Below are positions 21,666-35,697 of a DNA stretch of 64,000 nucleotides, one piece after another. Location of the stretch: positions 5,064,501-5,128,500 of the forward strand of contig NC_058196.1 of NCBI RefSeq assembly GCF_907165205.1. The letters are read 5' to 3'. The DNA is from Coccinella septempunctata (lineage: Eukaryota > Arthropoda > Insecta > Coleoptera > Coccinellidae). The position numbers and the translations under genes are program-made. Position 1 is the stretch's first letter; every line of letters starts with the position of its first letter. The notes under the pieces are model-generated. The model was given only the letters and a program-made list of their open reading frames with translations, ran no database searches and was not told where the DNA came from.

Positions 21666-22753
21666 TGTACATCCTAGGTATTACAGATCGTTTTCTCAAA
21701 CGTCTAACCCAGCGATGTTGGGTGGCATTAAAAGAATAAAGGAGAGGTATTTCACAATACTTCCATTCACGTGCGCTAGGATCGTTCACATTAAGTTCGA
21801 AATACGCCTCCAAACGACTGAGTTTTGAACGTTGTAACGCTGTCATCTCTTCCCCTTCTTCAAAATATACCTCACGTTCTCCAGGCAAATGGACGGGTAA
21901 CCTATAGATTGTATGACTTTTGTCTTGAATATGGAAAGACAACAATCTCCAAGCTGATTCACCGGAAGAGATGTAGCGGGAATCAATGAATGCTTGGATT
22001 TCGTCCCAAACGACCTCATTTCGCAACTGAAGAACGGCAGCATCAGGACCTTTATTTATGTATTTGAAAACATATTTGATAGCTCCTACTGAAGTTATCA
22101 CTTCCACGTTTATATGAGATTGATATTTCATGGATAAATATGGATTATACGGAACTACGTCTCTGTTATCTATCACACACATTCCTTTGTTTCTTTTGAA
22201 TATCGCGGTGCGACCGTCATTTCTTCGCCTATATACGGGCAACGCACAATTAATTTTGGTAATTTCCGAAAACTCTTTGGGATAATGCTTGGTGCACTGT
22301 CCGTCGACCATACATGGAGAATCCGGTGCGCGATCACCACAGGGTCCGTGAATCATGGTGGACATTATAATATCAAAAAACCGGGTGTTTTCGGCTGGTA
22401 GCTCGGCGCAAATCAGCTTGTCTACATCCTCAGAATTTCGCAGTTTATATTCATCTGCCAAAGTCAGAAGACAGTGCATATGAGGAAGACCGCGTTTTTG
22501 AAATTCTATAACGTAAACGTAAGCGATCACATCACCGAAAATTTTGAATTTCAATATATCCTCGAAAAATGCCCTCCTTTTTAAATCGAACACTCGCGCG
22601 ATTAGTTCCGGTCTATCCTGAGGATTCAACAGTTTACTTCCCATATTTTCAGTGATCTCACGCCAGTTGGGGTTACAGGTGAAAGTGACGAAAAGGGAGG
22701 GTCTGCCATATTTTGCTACAATGGCCATTGCATCTTGATAATTTTGCTGCATG

Positions 22754-22798
22754 CAAAGATTATAGAGTTAGGCAAAGATTATAGAGTTATAATCTTTG
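22754..22798. mobile_element. 45-bp inverted-repeat insertion with 8-bp target duplication, in A2 Rep/helicase
   Basis: GCTGCATG is duplicated (22746-22753, 22799-22806) around 45 bases whose ends are the perfect inverted repeat CAAAGATTATA / TATAATCTTTG. The left end sequence is partly repeated inside. The empty site in A3 is 38703-38710. It adds 53 bp, shifts the frame and introduces a stop. It is too small to be more than an end-to-end remnant of a larger transposon. Confidence 0.85.
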
Positions 22799-25197
22799 GC
22801 TGCATGAAACGTGCCCCTCCGATGAACGAACTCGGTAGGATAGTAACTCTACCTATTCTTTCACCACCGTCTGGTTCCACTACCGTTCTTCGCGCAATAT
22901 AATCTTGGAGCCCGACGTAGCTCTCGACGCGTAATTCCTTCTGATGTGTTCGCAAAAAATTTAATCGGAAACCTTCTAACTCAACGTATTTGTCAACGAT
23001 GAACTGTTGAGCCAAGCGTCCAGATAGAAGGATCGGGTTAAAATGATTTGCACGAATCATCAGACGGTAGCACTCGAATTCTAATTTTGAAATCCGTTTA
23101 TTTCCAATTGTTTTCTGCAACCCAGTCGACCATCCCAATTCTCCGTTAGGGAAAAGTAATGGATAACAGAGAGCATCAACAATTGGAGACAATTTTGGGA
23201 TATCCTTAATTTGGAAACTATTACTTGTACTTATTAAATTCACACGAACTGTGCCTGGTGGAGGTATATCCCCGTCGACTGTACGAAAAATAGCGCCGTT
23301 TTCGGTGGAAGTGGAAGGTGCCGCGTAGACCTTCCTGTTGGTTCCTGGTTGTTGGTGGAAATATAGGCCAAGTTGCGGAACGGAATCGTTACCACTGGTT
23401 CGTCGTGTGTCACGAACCACTTGACCTAGGGTAGAGTACATTTGGGCGTATGGGTGAGTTTCCCTCAGCAGAGCATCTATTTGCCCTAATAATCGGGGGT
23501 TGCAACCGTCTCCAACTCCTTTTGATGCCCTCTTCTTCGTGGCTTCTCCTGAATCCACGAAATACAGCGATCCAAATGCTGGATCGGATGGACAAACATC
23601 GCCTACTCGGTGGTATATCTGTCCTGAGACCACAACAACAGGGGCTCCTCTCGCCAAACCTTCTCTTTGAACGATTGTCGTGGAGCCAAGGGCGAGCAGC
23701 GTGTTGTAACTTCTTATATGTTGTATGAAGTTCTTCGATTGAGGGTGGTTGTTCATGATCAAAGCCTTCAGCAGGTCCGGATAAGCGGTACTCACCGGAA
23801 GGCTCACTGCGCCTCTTTTGCAGCAAATCATATTCTCGGTGCGAAAAAATAGAGCTCCACAGAAAGAGCACTCACTACTAAGCGCCTCAAGGTAATGGGC
23901 AGGCGTGTCCTCCTGATGTTCAGCGACATCACACACAACAGACGTAGAGGTTTCCGTTTCGTAATTATCGTCCTGTCCAACTTCGCAATTTTCCGATATC
24001 ATCGATGACAAAACTGCTTTTGTAGATATTCTTTCAGATGGAACGACTCCAAATGAGGAGGAATCGTATTCCTCCAGTAAATAATACTGGTCTCCATCTG
24101 ACAAATTATCCACAGAAACCATTCGCACCTCTATCGGAGTCAAATTGTAGAGCAGAACAGGAGAATAATTTTGCAATAAATAATTCAATAAATATTGGAG
24201 ATTATTGAAGCTGAGCAAGCATGTTTTACCTTCCTCTTCTATACATTCACCGTTCGCCCCACGACTGTGAGAATCAAATAGATAATAGGAGTTCGCTATT
24301 TTTCCTATACAGGTAGATAATTCCCCAGACGTAAATATAGCGGAAGTATAATTTCGAAAAACCTGTGGTAGACCTTGCGCTAACGGAATATCGAATTCTT
24401 CATGATTTTCAATGTTTATATGACCCACAACTGAATCTTCCTCATTTATATGCAATGAAAAACAAACGTTATTGATTTTGAACTTTGGAAACACCTCCAC
24501 AACTAACAACTGATTAAAAACGGGTAAATTCCGCGAAAAAATTGATTTTAAATATAATTTATCCCCGTAATCCAAAATATTATCTATGATCGCAGTGCAC
24601 CAAGAATTGAAGGGGAGAAGTTTGCTATAAGCCAATGCAACTGCCGCGATTGCAGTACATTGGTGACCTCTGGAATCCGGACTAAATCGTAAATCATTTT
24701 GGTTTCGAGAACCTCTTATGATGGTTCTGAATATCACGGATTGCCTTTCATCATTATTATCACGTTGAGAAGATGAAATTAACGGAGTCATTACTTTGTC
24801 CTTGCTGGTTCCTGCTATTCCAATTCCATCAGAAATATCTGAATTTGAAAGTAATAAAATAAATATAATTTACTGAACGTGAGTGAATGTTTTCAATTCA
24901 TGTGATATATTAGTAGTTTTATGAAACATTGAACTCTCATTGGATATAATGAAATTTAGTTATAATATGGAATTGCTGTAGAATATGCTAAATTTGAATA
25001 TTATATTTCGTAATTTATTGTTCTTGAATGAAAGATAATTAATTTTCCAAAGTATTGAAGGTGAAAAGGCATATTGGAAAATATAACACTCATTGAATTT
25101 TTCTGAAAACATTTTCAGATTCTATAAAATTCCACAGATTTCTGATTCATTTGTGAAAAAGTCGAAAAAAAATATTATACAAAAATATCTCAAATAC

Positions 25198-25284
25198 CTG
25201 GAACGAAAACTTTCTTTCCCTTCCTCGTTTGCTTACTCAATTTGCTTGCTCCTCTCTTCCTTCTCTTCATGATTCGGCTCGAAG
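25198..25284 (-). CDS. Upstream coding exon of Helitron Rep/helicase (A2 copy)
   Basis: Counterpart of the A3 exon at 41114-41200: ATG at 25270, basic codons, then donor CAG/GTATTT at 25198/25197. The intron to the acceptor at 24839 would be 359 bp. Since the downstream gene is broken, this exon has no intact partner here. Confidence 0.6.
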
Positions 25285-26212
25285 CTGAAATAAGTCAATT
25301 TGTAATGTGTTATTAATTCGTCACAATCTTTTGTCCTATTAAAAATGACACACAAGGAAGCTTTAAGCTAGAATAAGGGACCGTAATTTTCAATTTGGAA
25401 CGTTTGTATTTTCAATTCAGAAACATTTTCATAGAAACGTTTCAGATAAACCTTTCATACGTAGGTCATTTCTGGTGTTGGGTGTACCTATGTCTCGCAA
25501 ATATATATGAACCAAAAAGAGAAACGTTTCACGTGGAAAATTAGTGGTTTCAGTAACAAATTTTGGTTTGCCTACTGCAGGATTATTCATATCCACTTCT
25601 GAATGATTTAATTAACGAAACTTTCTTATAAAATTGAATGACACTATTTCTTACCTTCTATGTTTCGCAAAGTCCAAAATCCTTCTGGAGATTATTATAT
25701 GTGGTACCTATTGAATCGATAATAGTATATTAAATATATCGAATAAACGGGGGAATAATGATAATATAAATTTGTTTTAAAATCCAAAAAATCATTCGAA
25801 ACTATTCAACAACTTCATAACATTCCTTCAAGATTTTGAATTTTTTCTGAGAAAAATTATGCTATATCACCATCTTGTTTCTGGAATACCCAATAGTTAT
25901 ATCTATATAATGTGAAATTTTTCAAAAAATTATTCTAGTATTGATAAATATGTATAGGAAAATGAATTGATTACTTGAAATCGAGCTAGTTTTGATAATT
26001 ATTAACTGAATCTATAATTAGTTCGAAGTAATAATAGTAATAATACCTTGAGTAACACAACACAAGCTGTCTTTTGAAACCTGAAATTCAAAAGGGCGCT
26101 TATTCCGAGTTCTTCACCTAAAAAGTATTCTAGTTGCCATAGGAACCAATTCGTGAAATCCAATCAGATCAACTCAAAAATCAAAAGTTACTTCCGGTTT
26201 TTTGCAACAAAG

Positions 26213-26220
26213 TATATAAG
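26213..26220 (+). promoter_or_regulatory. TATA box upstream of the small + strand frame (A2)
   Basis: TATATAAG 92 bases before the ATG at 26312, as in A1 and A3. Confidence 0.5.
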
Positions 26221-26311
26221 TTCAAAAATTATCCCATTCATGTCTAATCCCATCATTTAAATAAAAAATCAATATTTCAAACATCAATAAATTCCCCAAA
26301 TATTATTCCAA

Positions 26312-26641
26312 GTGGAAAATTCATCATCAATGGTATTTAAATATCGCGAAACGGAAATGACGACATACGAAAATTCGCTGTTTTTCAAGCCTCTCTCTGC
26401 GAATAAAACAGAAAATCTCAAACTGTGCGTATTTCATTGTAAAGTAATAAGAATTCTATGTTCTAAGATTGTTTACGACTTGACATTTATTTTTGATTCA
26501 CAAGAATGGCACTCATTCATTTCTAGAAAAGCTTCAATTCCCTTAACATTTATATCAAATCATGACAGGTATTTCAAAATAATAAATATGTCCAATTTAT
26601 GTGATAGGAAATGCAAGCTTTTTAGAACTTCTGTTGTTTGA
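26312..26641 (+). CDS. Small + strand open frame of unknown function, 109 aa (A2)
   Basis: Copy of the frame described at 42228-42557, differing by two residues that I can see (R for G near residue 48; I for T near residue 92). It remains open although the adjacent Rep/helicase gene is broken. Family unknown. Confidence 0.5.
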   Translation: MENSSSMVFKYRETEMTTYENSLFFKPLSANKTENLKLCVFHCKVIRILCSKIVYDLTFIFDSQEWHSFISRKASIPLTFISNHDRYFKIINMSNLCDRKCKLFRTSVV

Positions 26642-27116
26642 ACCACAGAGCACTAATTTTGGAGAAGTGAAAGATAACAGCAGTGCCAACTAAGAGCACT
26701 CTATGGCTAAGAGCTTTCATGTCTATGATCGAAAGCTACACGACAGTTTATTCGAAATCGAAATTTGGATTGAATTTCTCATGTCATTTTATTTTATATT
26801 TCTGGAGCGTCGTATTTATTCAACTTCAATGTAAATTTACAGCTTCAAGTTATATATTCTGATTTACTTAGAATAATCCATTTATTATTTGTAAAAAATT
26901 ACATCGATTATGAATTAACAGACTACTGGAATTGGGAATGAGAGAAAAAAAATAGCCAGTGAAAATATATTGATCAAAAATATAAAATGATTTTCCTATT
27001 TCAATAATATACGATAGAGATTATCACATAACATATATGTCTAACAGCGTTCCTTGAAATCAGGCGTTGTTCCAGTTTTTTCCAATTGAGAAAATTCTTT
27101 CAAAACAAAATTGAGC

Positions 27117-29745
27117 AGTATCAGAAAATGAATATTACTTATGAAATATAGAACCTCCTGGTTGATCTTCTATAAAGACTTAGCCCCCCAGAACTGTGTG
27201 CTATGTATAAAATCTCATGTTTATATACCTAAAAAAAAGGATATTTGTTATTTTATGAGTTTGCATGTAAAACATATGAAATATATTATGTGAACTTGTA
27301 AAATAGATCATATACTTCAAATAAAAACTCTCCTGAACGAATTGCTCTAGAAGCTTATCCATGAAGAACCTTTTTTATTTCAATTAACTCTCTCCGATAC
27401 ATGCTTTTTTGACATGACATTTCTGATAAATTTATGCGTGCCTGAAACTGAATATTAATTATGAAATACAGAACCTCCTGGTTGATTTACTATACAGACT
27501 TAGCCCCAAGAACGGTGTGTTATGTATAAAATCTCATGTTTATATACCTTAAAGAAGGATATTTGTCATTCTATGGGTTTGCATGTAATGTATATGAAAT
27601 ATATTATGTGAACTTGTAAAATAGATCATATACTTCAAATAAAAACTCTCCTGAACGAATTGCTCTAGAAGCTTATCCATGAAGAACCTTTTTTATTTCA
27701 ATTAACTCTCTCCGATACATGCTTTTTTGACATGACATTTCTGATAAATTTATGCGTGCCTGAAACTGAATATTAATTATGAAATACAGAACCTCCTGGT
27801 TGATTTACTATACAGACTTAGCCCCAAGAACGGTGTGTTATGTATAAAATCTCATGTTTATATACCTTAAAGAAGGATATTTGTCATTCTATGGGTTTGC
27901 ATGTAATGTATATGAAATATATTATGTGAAATTGTAAAATAGATCATATACTTTAAATAAAAACTCTCCTGAACGAATTGCTCTAGAAGCTTATCCATGA
28001 AGAACCTTTTTTATTTCAATTAACTCTCTCCGATACATGCTTTTTTGACATGACATTACATTTCATGATCTGATAAATTTATGTGTGCCTGAAACTGAAT
28101 ATTAATTATGAAATACAGAACCTCCTGGTTGATTTTCTATACAGACTTAGCCCCAAGAACAGTGTGTTATGTATAAAATCTCATGTTTATATACCTTAAA
28201 GAAGGATATTTGTCATTCTATGGGTTTGCATGTAATGTATATGAAATATATTATGTGAACTTGTAAAATAGATCATATACTTCAAATAAAAACTCTCCTG
28301 AACAAATTGCTCTAGAAGCTCATCCATGAAGAACCTTTTTTATTTCAATTAACTCTCTCCGATACATGCTTTTTTGACATGACATTTCATGATCTGATAA
28401 ATTTATGTGTGCCTGAAACTGAATATTAATTATGAAATACAGAACCTCCTGGTTGATTTTCTATACAGACTTAGCCCCAAGAACAGTGTGTTATGTATAA
28501 AATCTCATGTTTATATACCTTAAAGAAGGATATTTGTCATTCTATGGGTTTGCATGTAATGTATATGAAATATATTATGTGAACTTGTAAAATAGATCAT
28601 ATACTTCAAATAAAAACTCTCCTGAACGAATTGCTCTAGAGGCTCATCCATGAAGAACCTTTTTTATTTCAATTAACTCTCTCCAATACATGCTTTTTTG
28701 ACATGACATTTCATGATCTGATAAATTTATGTGTGCCTGAAACTGAATATTAATTATGAAATACAGAACCTCCTGGTTGATTTTCAATACAGACTTAGCC
28801 CCAAGAACGGTGTATTATGTATAAAATCTCATGTTTATATACCTAAAAAAAGGATATTTGTCATTCTATGGGTTTGCATGTAATGTATATGAAATATATT
28901 ATGTGAACTTGAAAAATATATCATATACTTCAAATAAAAACTCTCCTGAACGAATTGCTCTAGAAGCTTATCCATGAAGAACCTTTTTTATTTCAATTAA
29001 CTCTCTCCGATACATGCTTTTTTGACATGACATTTCATGATCTGATAAATTTATGTGTGCCTGAAACTCAATATTAATTATGAAAAACAGAACCTCCTGG
29101 TTGATTTTCTATACAGACTTAGCCCCAAGAACGGTGTGTTATGTATAAAATCGCATGTTTATATACCTGAAAAAACGATATTTGACATTCTATGAGTTTG
29201 CATGTAATTAATCTGAAATATATTAAGTGAACTTGAAAAATAGATCATATACTTCAAATAAAGACTCTCCTGAACGAATTGCTCTAGAAGCTTATCCATG
29301 AAGAACCTTTCTTATTTCAATAAACTCTCACCGATACATGCTTTTTTGACATTGCTTTACATTTCATGATCTGACAAATTCATGTGTGCCTGAAAATGAA
29401 TATTAATTATTAAATATAGAATATCCTGGTTGATTTTATACACAGACTTACCCCCAAGAACAGGTTGTTATCTATAAATTCTCATATTTATACACCAAGT
29501 AAACATATTTGTCATTCTATGAGTTTGTATGTAATTTAATATGAAATACATTATGTAAACTTGAAAAATAGATCATATATTTCAAATAGAAGCTCTCCTG
29601 AACGAACTGCTTCAGGACTTTACCCATGAAGAAGGTTTTTTATTCCTAATACAGTCTCTCCGAGGGATGATAATTGCCATCCTAGGATTTTTTCATTTCT
29701 GTATCTGATAAATTGATATGTGCCTGAAAAAAATAAGTATTATTA
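27117..29745. repeat. Array of eight ~320-bp subrepeats (A2)
   Basis: The marker AACCTCCTGGTTGAT occurs at about 27150, 27472, 27788, 28118, 28442, 28765 and 29090, with a degenerate copy near 29417. Same family and position as in A1 and A3. No gene. Confidence 0.9.
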
Positions 29746-30879
29746 GTGACAAAATATACTATCAGTTATAATATCCGATCTCTCATACAGATTCACGTCC
29801 AAGAACTGTGTTTTATATCTCAGAATTCAATAATAACCTAACTTTCCGATTATGGAAAAAAGTTCAACTGTGATGAGAGCTTCGAAGTTTTATCGTACGG
29901 GGAGAAATGTAGTAAATATATTGAATATATCCTTTAATTTCAATAATAATTAAACCTTAAAAATTTGCATCAATCTTTTCACGGTCTGTCAACAGACAAA
30001 TGAAACTGGCCTAAGGATCCCTCAACACTTGACAGGAAAACACGTTATAGGAATTGAAAAATTATGGAAATTTTAAAATTTTAAGTTAGTTTTGGCTGAA
30101 AAGTGACCTCGACTTTCCTAATATAAATTTATTTTGGCAATTTCAACGCTAAAAATCACGAAATTACTGAAAATATTCAGGGCCAAAACGAAGGTTATGA
30201 ACGGTGCTTAACTGAGGTGGTTTCGTAATATCGAAAATTGCAAACTTACCTGTACATATTGAGCCGAAATATGGGTACCTGTAGATGCTACAGGATATGG
30301 AGAATGATTCTCTAGCATTTATCTTCCCTATTTTGGCATTATTCATATAATAATCGACTCGAGTTTCCGAAAACTGCAAAAACCCCTTTCGAAACGTCAG
30401 ACGTGATGAAATTACCTCTATGCTCTTGGCCTCTTGGAAATTAATTTATCAAATTTTCGTAGACGTCAAAAATTTTCAAATTTCTTACGCTTTTTTGGGA
30501 AATTTCGTTCGAACTCCGGGAAAAAAAACAGGCCTATTTTAATTTCGGGTCCTTCGAGCTTAGTTCGACACCCATCCCGGCTCTCGAGCTACCGCAGATC
30601 TCTCAAGCTAATCAAATAACTTTGGCACCTTTTCGCGAAAATCGTGAATTTCGCGATTTTCTCACGCAATTTTCGGACACTTTTAGATGGGGTAAAAATA
30701 CGATCTAGGCATTTTCGGAGAGCTCGATTCTTCTTCTAGCGTTCCATGTACCGCTCTACCCAGCCACGCGCCTTCGGCGCTCACCATTTCAAATTTCCCA
30801 TACCCTCCCCCAACACTTCAACATGGCAAAAAATTTGATACGATTCGGTGATCATTTTTTATCAACGTTATAGTATTAA

Positions 30880-33819
30880 CTAGTAAGCCCATAGATCTAC
30901 CTTTATTGATAGATTTACCTTTTTTGGCAGATCAGTATAGCCAGGAGATCCACCTTGTAGGTAGATTCGCCTTCATGGACGGATTCGCCTTTTGTCCGTA
31001 GCTCGGGCCTTCGGCCCTCGCGATTCGCCTTCCGCCCGTAGCTCGGGCCTACGGCCCTCGCACTTAATGATACGCGAATACTATACAATACTGAGTATCA
31101 CACATAACTCACACCGTTCGATATATACAGGCATTGTCGCAAATTTCACGAAAGAAAACAAATAATCTCATACACTGCTCAAAAATTGGCAAAAATCAGT
31201 TATATTCAGTTGGACAGAAGCCTTATAACGGAGATTCCATGCATTCAGTTCATCTTGAATTGAAACTCACAAAGTTCTTTCTCTACGATGAAACAAAAAA
31301 CTAACCTGAAATGAGAATAACTGGCCAAAAGTCTATAAAAGTAGAATTTTAACGCAAAAAACACACCCTGCCATTGTATTCCAATAATCATTAAATCATT
31401 CCACTCGAATAAGTTATTCGAAAACATTTTTCCTTTTATCTGGAATGATTAAATACAATAATCCTCGTACAATAATCAAAAAGCTTAAAAATTGGCCAAA
31501 ATCTGTTATATGGAATGGGAAAGAAGCCTAATTAAAAAAATTTCAAGCATCATAATATTTAATTCAGTTCATTTTGAACAAAAATCTACAAAATCCCTTC
31601 ATCTACGATAAGAAAAAAAACTAACCTCAAATGACAAAAACTTGGCGAAAGTCTATATAAATATAGAATTTTTACGTAAAACCTTACTCATAGATTGTGT
31701 TTCAATAATCTTTTTATCATCCCAATAATCATTTTATTATTCCACTTGAATGAGTTAATTGAAAACATTTCTCCTATTATCTGGAATGAGCGAATAGAAT
31801 AATCCTTGTACACTAATCTAAAAGCTTGAAAATTGGCCAAAATCTGTTATATGGAATTGAAAAGAAGCCTAATTATGAAGATTTCAAGTATTATAACATT
31901 TAATTCAGTTTATTTCGAACAAAAACCTACAGAGTCCCTCTCTCTACGATAAGAGAAAAATCTTACCTTGAATGAGAAAACTCGACAAATGTCTATAAAC
32001 ATAGAATTTTAACGCAAAAGCTCACTCATAGATTGTGTTTCAATAATCATTATATAATTCCAACAGAATAACTTATCTCAAAACGTATTTTGCCATAAAT
32101 CTAGACTAAGAAAATCATCTCCATACACTACCCAATTGCTTGAACGTTGTCAGAAATCTGATGTACTCAGTTGAAAAGAAGAGAAATAGATCATCTACTT
32201 CACATGGAAACTCTCCTGAACGAATTGCTTTATGAACTTACTCTGAAAAAACTTTTTTTTACCAAATAACACTGTCCGAGAGATGATATTATACATTTCT
32301 TGATCTGATAAATTTATATATGCCTGAAAATAAATTTCAATTATAAAATATAGAATCTCCTGGTCGATTTTCTGTGCAGACTCACCCCCAAGAACCGTTT
32401 GTTATCTAGAAATTCTTATGTTCATACACCAAGATTAAGGATGTTTCTCATTCTGTGAGTTTGCATGTAATTTAATCTGAAATCCATTATGTAAACTTGA
32501 CAAATGGATCATATACTTCAAATACTAACTCTTCTGAAACAATTGCTCAGAAGCTTACCCCTGAAGAAGCTTTTTTTATATAAAATGAGACTTTCCGAGA
32601 GATGATATTTGACATTTGTGAATTTCATACATTTCTTGATATGATGAATTTATATGTGCCTGAAAAATAAGTATTGTTAGTGACAAAATAAACTATCAGT
32701 TATTGTTATTACATCTGATTTTGATACAGATTCACGTCCAAGAACTGTCTTTCATATCTGGAAATTCAATAATAACCTAACTTTCGGATTATGGGGAGAA
32801 ATTCATCTGTGATGTGAGCTTCGAAGTGCTATCACTGCTATGCTATTGTACGGGGAGAAATGTAGTAAATATATCCTTTAATTTCAATAATAATTAAACC
32901 TTAAAAATTTACATCAATTTTTTCACGGTCTGTCAACAGTCAAATGAAACTCACTCAACACTTCTACCTGAATGACAGGAAAACACGTTATACGAATTGA
33001 AAAATTATGGAAATTATAAAATTTTAAGTTAGTTTTGGCTGAATAGTGACCTCGACTTTCCTAATATAAATTTATCTTGGCAATTTCAACGCTAAAAATC
33101 ACGAAATGACTGAAAATATTCAGGGCCAAAACGAAGGTTCTGAACGGTGCTTAACCGAGGTGGTTTCGTAATATCGAAAATTGCAAACTTACCTGTACAT
33201 ATCGAGCCGAAATATGGGTACCTGGAGATGCTACAGGATATGGAGAATGATTCTCTAGCATTTATCTTCCCTATTTTGGCATTATTCATATAATAATCGA
33301 CTCGAGTTTCCGAAAACTGCAAAAACCCCTTTCGAAACGTCAGACGTGATGGAAATTACTTCTATGCTCTTGGAAATTAATTTATCAAATTTTCGTAGAC
33401 GTCAAAAATTTTCGAAATTCTTACGCTTTTTTAGGTAATATCGTTCGGGCTCCGGGAAAAAAAACAGGCCTATTTTAATTTCGGGTTCTTCGAGCTTAGT
33501 TCGACACCCATCCCGGCTCTCGAGCTACCGCGGATCTCTCAAGCTAATCAAATCATTTTGGTATCTTTTCGCGAAAATCGTGAATTTCGCGATTTTCTCA
33601 CGCAATTTTCGGACATTTCTAGACGGGGTAAAAATACGATCTAGGCATTTTCGGAAAGCTCGATTCTTACTCTTGCGTTCCATGTACCGCTCTACCCGGC
33701 CACGCGCCTTCGGCGCTCACCATTTCAAATTTCCCACACCCTCCCCCGATACTTCAACATGGCAAAAAATTTGATACGATTCAGTGATCATTTTTTATCA
33801 ACGTTATAGTATTAATTAA
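30880..33819 (-). mobile_element. M2: medium non-autonomous Helitron unit, 2,940 bp
   Basis: Layout as M1 with two GC-rich hairpin repeats (about 30980-31065). The 5' core lacks a short piece (GGCCTAAGG) present in other units near 32948, and the right end has an extra TTAA (ATTAATTAACTAG). It is nearly the same as M4, sharing several private changes in the subrepeats. No gene. Confidence 0.85.
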
Positions 33820-33942
33820 CTAGTAAGCCCATAGATCTACCTTTATTGATAGATCTACCTTTATTGATAGATCTACCTTTATTGATAGATCAACCTTTTT
33901 TGGCAGATCAGTATAGCCAGGAGATCCACCTTGTAGGTAGAT
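33820..33942 (-). terminator. Shifted Helitron 3' terminus of A and M units
   Basis: The old hairpin (33942-33924) is intact, but the CTAG that should follow 12 bases later reads CTGA (33911-33908). The actual junction CTAG is about 85 bases further on in A3 (52 in M1). Between the two lie 18-bp repeats whose TAGATCTA palindromes can pair with one another (8-bp stem, 10-base loop) ending 8 bases before CTAG. On the minus strand these repeats also contain AATAAA, a possible polyadenylation signal for the gene. Confidence 0.6.
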
Positions 33943-34044
33943 TCGCCTTTTCGGGCTGATTCGACTTTTTGGGCTGAGACGCCTTTTCGGGCTAAAACCC
34001 ACTTGATTACTCCAACGCCTGAATGTTAAACATAAATTTAATTA

Positions 34045-34105
34045 ACAGGGTGATTCGTGCAGTTTCATTCAGTCTATCCGCTTCATTTCAAATAAAACAC
34101 CCTGT
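34045..34105. repeat. 61-bp inverted-repeat fossil (A3 copy)
   Basis: ACAGGGTG (34045-34052) and CACCCTGT (34098-34105), as in A1. Its presence in both units shows it was in their common ancestor. Confidence 0.4.
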
Positions 34106-35697
34106 ATATTATTATGTTTTTCAAAACTCCTCAACAACCTGATTTCAACAAACTATCGATGCATGGTCTATTAGGACCATTATTATTTCATCTGAAACTT
34201 CTAACAAAGTTAGTGTGTTTAATAGGAGACTGTGTTATGCGCATATATTCCAATGCATTAAAATCAATTAGAACATATACATAATTTGAGTAGTCAGTTT
34301 ATCAAATCTTTGAGTAACATACCACAACCTGTCTTCGAAAATCTAAAATTGAATATTAAGAAAACAATGGAAAGATGAAAGATATATTCAAATTTAATTG
34401 GTTTTCGAAAGTGAATATTATTATATCGAATATTAAAAAAATACTTAATCAATTTTGCTGGGTTAGTGCAACGGGGTACCATACTGTTTTGCGTATGATA
34501 TAAAAGCTCAGGGAAAAACCTCAGCAGAAAAAACCCTGTCTCCCCGTGTTTACAAACATTAAAAACATTTCTATATACATTACAAAAATTAAAAACAATT
34601 CTATATGTATTACTAACAATATATACACAATATATACATAAGAATAACAGCTATGCAACAGATGGGATAAGGTTGGTTGGTTTTCGTCAGCTTTCTCCTT
34701 TATTCCTTGATGATGATCTGAAAATTTCAAATTGAATTGAGTTATTAGATAGAAAAATTAATTTGGAAATACTTACGTTTATATGGCCCTAGAAAATATG
34801 GTATGGTCTTCCGTAAAGTTAAATGCACCTCCGTTAATATTTCCCGACATGATAATTCAGAGTGAATTCCAGAAACTCAAAAAAAAAGACGAAGAAATTT
34901 TTTTTTCGAAAAATTTTGAATAATTGTGCCTAAAAGATTATTAGGAATATGTGAAAAGGTGGAAAAGGTTATGATTCAACAATTTTGACGAATGGAAACA
35001 ATTAAAAAAATATATAATAACGAAAAAAGATAGGGGTAGGGGGTTATTGATATGAAATATAAAAATTTTGGGTTTTTCCGAGATTTGTTTGTGTGATTTG
35101 AAGTGTGAATAGAAACAGTTAAGTTACCATATAATCCATAATTTATCCATGAAATAATGAATGAGAATTTGGAAAACAATTTGGAAATAGAAATTTGGAA
35201 TAAATTTCGAAAAACGTGGAATATCGAAAGATGATGCGTTAATAAGTGTGAATTGCTTGAGAATGAGGGAAAATGGGAATTTTGAAAAAAATTGGGTTGA
35301 GAATACGTTACAAAAAAAATATTAAACAAAGAATGCGAACGGGTTATGCTGAATTTGGAAAAGAATGATTTAATTGTTAATGGTTGCGAAACGTGAAAAT
35401 TTTGTATAATGAAGAATATTGTCGGTATGAACTTCGAGACGAACGATGAATTGATTTTGAAAAGGGCCAGAAATCACAGAAAATTTTGACGAAGAAATTC
35501 ATTTGATAGGGATAATAAAGCGCGCGCATGAGGTCGGACAGCGATTAATTTTCATCCTGAGAATTTGATTTCAATTTACTCAATGAGGTAATTAACGAAC
35601 AATTTGGAAAAAAAAGCAATTTTGAAAATGATGATTGTGCAATTTTGCTGTTTCCGAAAATCGATGGATTGATTTGAAAAATTGATCAAAAATAGGA
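34106..35697. other. A3 3' non-coding region
   Basis: AT-rich DNA downstream of the Rep/helicase stop. A minus-strand AATAAA is at 34704-34699. Short open frames here differ between A1 and A3 through small indels, which argues against a protein. The stretch 34308-34353 resembles an exon-like sequence near 41961-42005. Confidence 0.7.

Larger units (their letters stand above)
20196..24838 (-). pseudogene. Broken Helitron Rep/helicase gene (A2)
   Basis: Three pieces match the A3 protein: 22807-24791 (residues 1-663, protease-like and zinc-binding parts), 21674-22745 (to about residue 1024, Rep core with HMH and the two tyrosines) and 20196-21056 (to residue 1309, Walker A and B). The pieces are separated by the 45-bp and 609-bp insertions. 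The gene ends at 20196, where the joined S4 sequence supplies a stop two codons later. Helicase motifs downstream of Walker B are missing. Substitutions relative to A3 are few, so the breaks are recent. Confidence 0.93.
20196..30879 (-). mobile_element. A2: long Helitron unit truncated at its 3' end, 10,684 bp
   Basis: The unit has lost everything that in A3 lies left of about 36773, i.e. the last third of the helicase and the whole 3' region with its terminator. The S4 5' end follows immediately at a CTAG. The remainder matches A3 closely, apart from a 609-bp insertion (21057-21665) and a 45-bp insertion (22754-22798) in the gene. The small + strand frame, subrepeats and 5' core are retained. 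Confidence 0.9.
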
